Assembly (NCBI RefSeq): GCF_964340395.1
Contig: NC_135562.1
Span: 10,830,134-10,894,133 of the forward strand
Origin: Glandiceps talaboti
Lineage: Eukaryota > Hemichordata > Enteropneusta > Spengelidae
Reading direction: 5' to 3'
DNA: 64,000 nucleotides
In this document: positions 55,045 through 64,000 of the stretch, piece by piece
Layout: every line of letters begins with the position of its first letter
Position numbering within the stretch: the stretch's first letter is position 1
Made by a program: the position numbers and the translations under genes
Notes under the pieces: generated by a model
Databases searched by the model: none
The model's input: only the letters and a program-made list of their open reading frames with translations
What the model was told of the DNA's origin: nothing

Positions 55045-55262
55045 AATAGATGTTATTCCTCAATATTTTGTTCATTCAGTCAAGGAAAATATTACGTGAC
55101 CCGAGGAGTCTTGTCACTACGAGGTTGATAGGTCACAAGTGTTTTCCAGCTTAATGAAAGAAAATATTTAGGAATAATATATAATTACACCTTCTCAAGC
55201 ATAATTTATGAAAAATCAGGAAAAATAATGGCAATGTTGGAAGTTTTGACCCAGAACCAATG
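55045..55262. mobile_element. Foldback element, family B, copy 3 (diverged)
   Basis: AATAGATGTTATTCCTCAAT, CAAGGAAAATATTACGTGACC, TGAAAGAAAATATT and AAAAATCAGGAAAAATAATGG follow the same order as in 2697-3020. Confidence 0.7.
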
Positions 55263-55287
55263 ATTTGGACATGACCCTGGTTGTGTG

Positions 55288-55615
55288 GAGTCATGATGGG
55301 TGAATGGTTAGAGTGGCTGGTTTGGAACCTTCAGGTTCGAGCCCCATCACTGCCATTTGTTTCTGAATGGCTAAAGTCCTTGGGCAAGATTTGAACCACG
55401 ACTGTGCCTCAGTCAACCCAGTCGTAGAATTGAGGACCTGGTAGGATGTAGGCTTTAATCCTATGTGCTCTTAGGGGCTGCAATGGATTATATGCTCTCC
55501 AGGGAGTTTAGGATAAAGGGCCGTTATGCTGCTACAGATCTGTGCCTGGGGTAATAATTATAAAGTGCTTTGAGCACATAGTGAGAAAGCGGTATATAGA
55601 AACCAACATTATTAT
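55288..55615 (+). mobile_element. tRNA-derived SINE
   Basis: The head contains GGGTGAATGGTTAGAGTGGC (A-box region) and CAGGTTCGAGCCCCATCAC (B box GGTTCGAGCC). A conserved-looking central domain follows (CCTTGGGCAAGATTTGAACC, GTGCCTCAGTCAACCCAG, GAGGACCTGGTAGGA), then a LINE-like tail (AAGTGCTTTGAGCAC, GCGGTATATAGAAACC). The centre resembles the deeply conserved domain of animal SINEs described from several invertebrates (Nin-type), from memory, not searched. Confidence 0.75.
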
Positions 55616-56454
55616 TGTCATCAGACTACAAGGATATTAAACACATTTTCTGTTTAAATGTCAATTTTTCTAGTGTATGGTACAAGTGACTGTCTTCCTA
55701 ACTTTTTAAGGTGATGGTGGTCACTGATAGGGGTGGTGGTGGTTGTGGGTGGTGAAGTGAACTACCATGGCAATGCATGTGTTACTCCTATTATGCTTGA
55801 GTGAAAATGTCGACATTGTGCAACAAGATTATGTAACTAGTAGACAGGCTGAATTCAAATATGAATGGTAACATTATGTTGTAATTTCATCAGGATGTAT
55901 GTGTACATGTAACCCATAGACTAGTCTTGCTGCTTGACTCCTTGGGCTATTCTGCTCAGTGTGTGAAAGGCGATCAAAGGTCACTAATGAGGGTGATAGC
56001 CCTCAATTGCACCTTTCAGAAGAAAGCCCGGGGTCTAGCAGCCAGACTACATATAGGCTAGTCACTTACTAATCTGATTGACTTGACATTGCTGAATGAA
56101 CAACATTGTCAAGCCAGACAGCCAAGTCTCTGGGTTAGTGTACCTCAATATGTTACCTATTGACTAGTCTAGTTCCGGATGACCATGCACCAATTTACAC
56201 TACATTATCTTCACATAATGTGTCAAGATAACATAGTGAATTGGAACATGTCAGGTTGTCAGAAACCAGACTACCTATTGACCAAATAGTACACCGTTTT
56301 GCTGTTCTTACACAAATTGTACCAGAACAGATTTTTTATGGAGATGTGGAATTTTCCATTCCAACTTTAAGTATATTTCAAGGTGTAGAAGACAAATGTC
56401 CAGAGAGCCTTTGTATTATTGTGTGTATCTCCTATTGTCTAATTTATCTTAAAA

Positions 56455-56600
56455 GTGAAATACTTGTTCCCTGGCTTTGATTACCCATCATCCTTTGCAG
56501 TGAGTAGTGATGTTATATCTTGCATAATAAATAGAACCAATTACCATTATGTCAAAGGTCATATGTTGTATTGCATCATGTCTTTTGGTAGATTTGACAA
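56455..56600 (+). pseudogene. Decayed genomic copy of RB1CC1 exon 11 end with its donor and intron
   Basis: TTCCCTGGCTTTGATTACCC, ATCATCCTTTGCA|GTGAGTA, then TATGTCAAAGGTCA and ATCATGTCTTTTGG match exon 11 (LFPGLDDYPSSFA), its donor GTGAGTAATG and about 100 bp of intron 11. Because intron is included it is a DNA-level duplication, not a retrocopy. It is inverted relative to the gene. A block further left (GTGGAATTTTCC, about 56346) may be another piece of exon 11. Confidence 0.75.
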
Positions 56601-57027
56601 AGTTGTGAATGTTGAGGGGAAAAAATCATTTAGTTTTAGAAAGAAAACATGTAGTCAATGACCTGCAGTGAATATTTGAATTTATTTTCAATATGATTCA
56701 ATGATGACACATTTGGTAAGATATCAACTTAAAGTTTACAAAAACTTTGAGACGCCAAAATATTGTATGATAATTATAGAAGAGGAGATTTTACAATTCA
56801 TCATTTTGATAAATTAATATGTCAATTAATTGTATAATTCAGAAATATACAAAAGTGACACTCAGGGCTCAAAATTAACTTTTCCCTGTCGTATGCCCAG
56901 TGGACTATAACTTTCTGTAAGTGGTAGCCCAAGGATGGTGACTAGCTAAGTAGTCCCATTCATGTATTCCTAAGCTGAAAACGGGACCTCATTAGAAATA
57001 TGTGTTGTCAAAATACTTTCATATCTG

Positions 57028-57383
57028 TTAAAGTGGCCATGTGGATGAGGATTGGGGTATTTATTTCGGATTTTTAACTTTTAAGACAATTTTATCATGG
57101 CTTCCTACTTGACAAATGAGTGTGAAACAACGTCAGCAAAGTCTGTGTTTGAAACTCAATAAATTGCAAAAAGCTACAAAATGTATAAAAAGTTTGTGTT
57201 TGTACATACAATAACAAACATTTTATACATTGATTGATCTTTTGCAATTTATTGAGTCATGAACAAGGACTTGGTCTATATTGTTTCACATTGATTTTTC
57301 AAGTAGGAAGCCATGGTAAAATTGTTGCATAAATTAAAAATCCAAAATAAATACCCCAAGCTTCATCTATATGGCCACTTTAA
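57028..57383. mobile_element. Palindromic MITE with TTAA ends, copy 2
   Basis: TTAAAGTGGCCATGTGGATG and CATCTATATGGCCACTTTAA ends, with long complementary arms (CAATAAATTGCAAAAGCT... against GCAATTTATTGAG) and centre TTGTACATACAATAAC. Same family as 25219-25557 but more diverged between arms. Confidence 0.85.
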
Positions 57384-57645
57384 TGCTAAATTGTCACGTG
57401 CACGTAACCAGTGTTGGCCTCAGCTCAGTGGTGGGTTACCTGCTGCAGATTTTGGTAGCCCATGGCCAGAATTTGTAGTCTGTGAACATGGGATGGGGAC
57501 TTACATTAATTTTAAGCTCAGATAATATTGAAGATTCTGTATAGAATCATGTCATATTTGTGAACTGATTAGATAAAATATAATTAAAAATAATTTCTGA
57601 CATTTCCTTTGAAATTCCAGACTCCTTTCCAGGAAGGAATTACAG

Positions 57646-57808
57646 CAGTGTTTTTGCTAAGGTTGGGGAACCCCAGTATAAACAGAAAGGGGGGAATGTT
57701 GCATACTTTCAAATACAATGTACCACAATTTTGTTTGGGAACCCCAGGAAAAAGTAGTGTGGAACCCTGGTAGATATTACCTGCTTACCACCCTTAACAA
57801 AAACACTG
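57646..57808. mobile_element. CAGTG-ended MITE with visible target-site duplication
   Basis: Ends CAGTGTTTTTGCTAAGGTTG and AACCCTTAACAAAAACACTG-type (ACCACCCTTAACAAAAACACTG shortened) are inverted repeats. The element is flanked by ATTACAG at 57639-57645 and 57809-57815. CAGTG ends with a 7-8 bp duplication suggest the hAT group. Relatives: 38847-39018 and a right half at 27360-27419. Confidence 0.8.
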
Positions 57809-58499
57809 ATTACAGTCACAGATAATTGGTTTTAAAAACTATGTACAAGAACTAACAACTAGAATTAAAAAAATATATATATTTATATGTATGGCAAAAT
57901 TGCTACACTTTCCCAACTGTTACTCTATCCTAGGATAATATTAAAATTAGATGCAGGCTCAGCTTTCACCTGTCGACCAGTTTTGACGGGTTTCAAACTA
58001 TACAGTTTTAACTGGTTGTAACCAGTTTTAGCCAGTTTTCACCTGTTTCAACCAGTAATGTACGGAGAACACAGACATTACACAAGGGATCAGTGCCCCT
58101 AATTAATGAGAACACAGAAACTGCAAATGGGGTTCAACAACCCTCTAATGTTGTTTTAGAGGACACATTACAAGCATTACAAGTTGTTATGATGTTCTGA
58201 GAACACTGATTATAAATTTCCCGTACAGAGTTTATAATGTGTGAAGAACTTGGTACCTAGTTCTTGTAAGTTAGTACAAGTTAAACTTATATAAACCTTC
58301 ATTTTACTTTAAATTTCCTCCAATAATCTGACATCTACAGTCAGTCATTTATAGATTTTGTCTTGTTTTTATGTATACAAATGTATGTTGCTATGACAAC
58401 AATATTTAATGGAGGTAGTTATTCTGCAATGAATATTATCTCTTAATGGTTTGTATTTATATAGGTATACTCTCTCTTTGTTATGCTATGATAGACTAG

Positions 58500-59257
58500 T
58501 ACAGTTTGATGCAGTGGTTGCCATAGCTACAACTACACTGCAATGTACATTATCAAGCAATACTTTTGATCCCAGTCGGTTTACACAGTAGTACAGAATC
58601 TATACACACTGTTTGTTATGTTATTACTGTACAAACACTTTGATGCAGTGGTTGCCATAGCTACAACTACACTGCAAGGTACTGTATCTACCAATGTTAT
58701 TGATCTCAGTCAGTTTACATAGGGTAGTACAGTATCTATACACACTGTCTTTGTTATGTTATTACTGTACAAACACTTTGATGCAGTGGTTGCCATAGTT
58801 ACATCATCTCTCAATGTTATGCAGTCAGTTTACACAGGGTAGTACAGCATCTATACACACTGTCATTGTGTTATTACTGTACAAATACTTTGATGCAGTG
58901 ATTGTCATAGTTACACTGCAAAGTACTTCATCTGTCAATGTTTTGGGTTGTAGTTTACACAGGGTAGTGCAGTATCTATGCACACTGTCTTTGTTGTGTT
59001 ATTACTGTACAAACACTTTGATGCAGTGGTTGTCATAGTTACACTGCAAAGTACTTCATTTGTCAGTGTTTTGGGTTGTAGTTTACACAGGGTAGTGCAG
59101 TATCTATACACACTGTCTTTGTTGTGTTATTACTGTACAAACACTTTGATGCAGTGGTTGTCATAGTTACACTGCAAAGTACTTCATCTGTCAGTGTTTT
59201 GGGTTGTAGTTTACACAGGGTAGTGCAGTATCTATACACACTGTCTTTGTTGTGTTA
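58500..59257 (-). repeat. Minisatellite of about 118-139 bp made from the TRIM gene's 3' end, about six copies
   Basis: On the gene strand each unit contains CACTGCATCAAAGTGTTTGT then ACAGTAATAACA, matching the gene's last codons (CIKVFVQ) and its TAA stop, followed by repeated 3' flank (ACAGTGTGTATAGATACTG, CCCTGTGTAAAC). The first part of each unit (GATGAAGTACTTTGCAGTG) matches the coding DDVPCSV stretch but has lost about 10 bp, so repeats are out of frame. Confidence 0.88.
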
Positions 59258-61450
59258 TTACTGTACAAACACTTTGATACAGTCGTTGCCATTGTCAGCA
59301 ACAACAACACTGCAAGGAACATCATCAGTTAATGCTATACCATGGGGATACATCAATCCATCTTCATCGCTATCAATACGACAGACAAACTGACCAGTGA
59401 TGTCAAACTTCTGTACCCTGTGGTTGTCACTGACATACACATATCTATCATTTTCAATGGCCACTCCTTTAGGGGAATCTAGCTCACCATCTTCATCACC
59501 ATAACAACCAAATGAAAACAGAAATTCACCATCTGGAGTGAATATCTGAATGCAATGGTTGCCATTGTCAGCTACAAATACTCTTCCTGTACTGTCAACA
59601 CTTAAGAAATAAGGAGTGTTGAATTTCGCCTGACCTTTACCCTGTGAACCAAATGACCCAATATACTTGCCATGCTTTGTGTAAATCCTCACACAGTGTC
59701 CACCCTTGTCTGTGACATACACCTTTCCATCTACAGGGCTGATAGCTAGGCCATGGGGATTCCTCAGTTCTCTTTTTCCGAAGGATCTAATGATGTGTCC
59801 ATTCTGATCACTAACTACTACTTGTGTATTGTCATCATCTAAGCTATAGTATGTATTATCACTTGATATGGCAATATCACATGGCCTATATTTTTTTAAT
59901 TGTGAAAATGCCAAAATTTTCTGAAATCTACCGTCTCTAGTTGTTACTTGTAGTCTTCTATTGCTGTAGTCAGCTGTGACAATGTCACCATCTCTGTTCA
60001 TAGCAACACTCCAGGTGTCATTGTACTTTCCTTCCCACTTTCCCTTTTTGCCAATGGTCTTCACCAACCCTTTGATGACAGGAATGGTGACAGGACTGCC
60101 TGGTATTGGTTGATCGCCTATCGTCATAGTAACTTGATATGTACCGTCCATTTCTCCATGCACTGTCACCCTGTGTGTACCATCTCTGTTGTCTGCTACT
60201 TTGATGTCTCCCCATGATCCATCAGGTTTCTTGATCTTGGCTTTGACTTCTTGTCTGGGGATGACTTGTACTCCTTTGGAATTCCTGGTTGTTATCTGTA
60301 GGTGTGCTGAGTCGCCTTTCGGGAGTTGCTGTGGAACATCCTCGATTGTGCATTGTGATATGTAGATATCTGAAAGTGTTACCAGTTCTCCCAGTATTTC
60401 ATGATCGGCAAATGATTGTATTGGCTGGAATTCGATATGAGATAGTTCGAGTTTGGTTTCCATGGTGATGAGATGTTGGATACGATCTGTGGCTGCCTTC
60501 TTGGTAGACAGAAGTTGAACATCATTCGCGTGATGCATCAGTGTTTGTATGTAACCACACGTACTGTTAATGGTACCATGTTTTAATTCCAACTCATCAA
60601 TACCATCTACCGCACTTTTCAGTTTCATATCATATCCTCTGTTTAACTCATCTATCAATTTCTCCTCCGCTTTCTTTATTTTGTCGACGATTTCATTTGT
60701 TTTCATTCTCACCTTCTGCTCCTCCTCTCTCCACTGATCTTTTAGCTGACTGATGTGCGTCTGCTTGGCTGTAGATTCATGTTCGTCAGCTTCTTGTTCT
60801 TTCGCCTTCAACTTGTCAATCTTATCCTTCAACTGATATTCATCTGCCACATCTTTCAAATCTCTGTGGACATGTTCTGGTATACGGTGCTTTACTATAG
60901 TACAGTCTGTACAAACAGATATCTGGCAAGTGTCACAGTAGAATTCAATCTCATTTTTAGGGTGGATACTGCAGTACTCTACGGTTCGCACCGTTGGTCT
61001 AGAGGACACTGTTTTGTAGTCTTCGAAGGTGATCAGTCGATGTGATTTTGTGAGTGGCAAGATTTTATGTGCTTTCACACAGTTGTTACATAGATAAACT
61101 TTACATTCTACACACCTATGACTGGTTGTATTCTCTTGGCATCCCTCACACTGGATTAGACTGTCCTCAGCACTTTCTTGGAGTATGTGGTGTATTTCAA
61201 TACAATTGTCCATAAACAAGTCGGAAATCAGTCCTGGCACGCCTCCAACATGGAGGGGACATGAAGTAGAGCAAGATGGACATTCAAGTTATCCTTTCTT
61301 CTCCAATAATTCTACTATACATTGTTGACAGAAGGTGTGAAGACACGGTAGAATTTTAGGATCCTTAAACCGTCCCAGACAGATTGTACAACTCACGAAA
61401 TCTTCAGCAATTTCATCCCTGAGAATTTCATTTTCACTAGCAGCAGCCAT
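59258..61450 (-). CDS. TRIM-NHL protein (TRIM2/3/71-like), single-exon ORF with an in-frame TAA inside the RING finger
   Basis: Numbering from the ATG at 61450 gives 730 positions. Domains: C3HC4 RING with ligands C21, C24, C36, H38, C41, C44, C57, C60; B-box 1 about 101-147 (CEGCQENTT, CVECKVYLC); B-box 2 about 160-197 (YCSIHPKNEIEFYCDTC); coiled coil about 200-310; filamin-type Ig repeat about 365-460 (DNRDGTHRVTV, IPGSPVTI); six NHL repeats to the C-terminus. Such proteins are E3 ubiquitin ligases that often also bind RNA via the NHL propeller. Codon 54 (61291-61289) is TAA, in the same frame on both sides, between zinc ligands 6 and 7. No intron can remove it. Everything else is intact, so this may be a recent null allele, an error or read-through. 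Without it, an ATG at 61213 would start a RING-less protein. An earlier in-frame ATG exists at 61564, but MAAASENEILRDE is the family-like start. Confidence 0.88.
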
Positions 61451-61564
61451 GTTGAGTTCAATAGACATACTTATATGATAGTTACTGGCTCTCCCCGCTG
61501 TACTACTTGATTTACCCTTGGTGAATACTTGTAGATGCCTGATAAAGTGTGTTTTGTCATTCAT

Positions 61565-64000
61565 TAATAAGGATATATAAAAATGAAAAGAAAAAATAAA
61601 GACCTAAGTGGTATGGTACGATCATATCAGGTGTGCATAATATTATGGGATAGAATGCTATTTCTGGCTGTGAACAATGCGACATTTATCATTTTTATCA
61701 AGGTATCCTTGCACTAGACAACTGACGTATGATTAGAATTTAACCAGATAAAAATCTGATAAAGAGGGCCCTTGGCTATTTTATTTAGTCCGTATGTCAT
61801 GACTTTTACATGCTGGAGTTTGGAATGTAATCACCCCACGTGCTGAACAAACTTGGAAACTTTTATAGAATGAAGGCCGAAATTAAGATTTAATATACAC
61901 TGTAAGATACGTCGTGACGCGCGCTCCGCCCTCACCGGCCTACTATATGAGAGGGGTTGACCTATGTGTGAGGGCGCTCCTTCACGGCGTACCGGTACCT
62001 CATAATACAAACTGAAGATCTGAAATACACTTTAAACAGAACTTTTTCGTATTTGTAGTAGCAATGATTGCACAGGCACAATCACCACATAAATCGTTTC
62101 ATACGTTCAGGTTGTTCATATTTCTTGACTTGTAGTATTTTTACTCTGATGTTTGTGTTTCTTAATAAAAAGTTTTATGTCCAGAACAATAGGGTAATTT
62201 TGATTTCATGAGCGGCTGTATGACCTATTCTGTTCACGGTTATTCTGACTTCATGATGAAAAATACTAGTAATAATTCAACATGTCTGGTAAAGGTGAAG
62301 TCTGACATTTTTAAGTGTTTACTCATGCCATTCATTCACTGTTGCCGTGACAGCTACACTTACACAGTGTAGTCACGAGATGAGACATATATATACACCC
62401 CCCCCCCCTGGTCGAACTGTATAATTTGTAGTACTTAAATGGAGCTACTGTGTCATCAGTTTGAATGTTATTTAGTGAACATAATCAATAAAGTAGATAT
62501 ACTCAGTGACAAGTGGGTCAATCCCAAAGTTGTTATTAGAAGTAGCCCCTAATAACCTCACAAACGAGAGTGGTACAATTCTGCTACAATTTCGCAAGCT
62601 GCTCTATGGTTGTTGTTTGTACGTCCCGTCATACGTGTCCATCACGCAGTGATTATAGTTCCGAGATAAGAACTCTACAATGTCCGATTACGGTACACCT
62701 GACAGGGCGCCCTCGGTGGCAATAAAATAGTCTTTATAGACGTAAATATACACAAAATCATATACACGAAAGATTTTCACTACTATAGCCGTCTACCTGC
62801 CTCTCAAAAACCTGCATTTTAAAGAATTTCAAAAGACATAGGATAGAAATCACAGATATGTGATGACGCTAGACCTGTATACACACAAGGTGGTTTCATA
62901 AGTATTAAAGAGAAGCTATGACAGAAATGTAATATCTATATCATGACGTAAAGATGAGATTCTATCATCAATGTTTCATCTACAATCACAAATGAATTTT
63001 ATTTTTTATTAATAACCGTAATTTATGTGTGGACAACACAGTCGGGGGATATTATTCGTTGAGGGCGCTGTTTATCCGCGCCACAAATCAAACCATGGGT
63101 GTCACGTCAGTGGCACACCAACAAATGAAAACAGTACATGTTTGATGTATTCAATCACTTTCATTGTTCCCTGAATTTGGGAAAATAGGAATCAAGAAAT
63201 ATAACCCTATATGTCTCTTAGTTTCAACTCTTATAACGTACCAGATAAATAGTATACATTTTTTTTAAATATACAAGAGATCTATAAACCATAATACGAC
63301 GCGATGCTTTAACCGAGAGATGTGATGTGAAAAGTACATTTGCTAGGGCCATGCCGTTACATCTAAAAAAAAAAAAAAAATCATTTTTTGTACTACATAC
63401 AATGCCGTGTCGCGCAGACGCAGACTAGCAAAAAATCCCGGCTGGCTAGTCAAGCAGCTAAATCCTACCAGGAGAAATTAAACCTGGTTGGATATGCCGT
63501 TAACATGCACTTTTAGCTTCCATACTCAGCAGGTATTGTAACTGTAGTACAGTATCGCAACTTATTCATTATTCAAAATCCAGCCTCCTTCACCTTTGAT
63601 TTGTAGTTTGAATGATATAAGGAATTCAAACAGTATGGTATTAACTTTTAATTCCAAGTGTTCACTCTTTAGTCCAAAAGTCGTTCTTTGAAGCACTGTT
63701 TGTTTAATGTACAATTTATCCTTGTCTTGTTTACCTAAACTATCGGATTATGGGTCATTAACAGACTTTGGTCTTCATTAGTTTTTGTTTGAATGCTGTA
63801 GGCATTGAAAGCTAAGTAAAGGTTTGTTTTTGCCTTGGAAGCCTTTTTGAAATGACTTGATGAAAGTGTTTTCGTAAACACATTGTTTTAACGGCTGAAC
63901 AGACAAAGACAGAGATACATTTAGATACCTTCTTGATTGTAAATGACACGGTATCATGAACAGATTATCTGTCTTTTGTCAGTCGTGATAATGAATTAGG
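61565..64000. other. Upstream of the TRIM gene to the right edge; no gene seen
   Basis: Contains a diverged dispersed repeat at about 61895-61985 (CACTGTAAGATACGTCGT, TGTGTGAGGGCGCTCC; compare 22305-22390), a poly-C tract at about 62399-62408 and a poly-A tract at about 63364-63380. Short frames lack motifs and splice context. Confidence 0.45.

Overview
The window is eukaryotic, animal nuclear DNA. Genes are split into short exons with consensus GT-AG junctions, most of the sequence is non-coding and AT-rich, and microsatellites, minisatellites and foldback (MITE-like) elements are very dense. The genes (a TRIM-NHL ligase with an unsplit ORF, a secreted ALK/LTK-type glycine-rich protein, RB1CC1, SF3B5) suit an invertebrate deuterostome or lophotrochozoan. 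A hemichordate or amphioxus is plausible, but the species cannot be fixed from the sequence alone.

Layout. 1-1040: microsatellites and the first coding exon of a secreted protein that runs off the left edge (minus strand). 1040-11500: gene-free, with MITE-like repeats and microsatellites. 11587-21767 (plus): a four-exon gene for a 353-residue secreted protein with a glycine-rich domain like the extracellular one of ALK/LTK receptors, but with no membrane segment or kinase. 21768-29400: intergenic, with palindromic elements and a LINE relic. 29406-50664 (minus): a complete 19-exon RB1CC1/FIP200 gene, reconstructed here exon by exon; every junction keeps frame and gives 1427 residues. 53296-53559 (plus): SF3B5, a single-exon spliceosome subunit, head-to-head with RB1CC1. 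53560-58500: repeats, a tRNA-derived SINE and a decayed piece of RB1CC1 exon 11. 59258-61450 (minus): a TRIM-NHL gene, intact except for one in-frame TAA inside the RING finger. 61600-64000: no gene seen.

The genes are not one pathway. RB1CC1 is the scaffold of the ULK1 autophagy-initiation complex, SF3B5 belongs to the U2 snRNP SF3b complex, the TRIM-NHL protein would be a ubiquitin ligase, and the glycine-rich protein acts outside the cell.

The most unusual signal is how tandem repeats sit on gene-structure boundaries. Two large minisatellites in RB1CC1 are built from the last bases of an exon plus its 5' splice site: 39 bp x about 36 after exon 3, and 35 bp x about 27 after exon 6. Each therefore places dozens of near-identical splice donors directly behind the real one. 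Smaller versions occur at exon 12 (donor side) and exon 15 (acceptor side), and possibly exon 9. The 3' end of the TRIM gene, including its stop codon, is also tandemly repeated about six times in its 3' flank.
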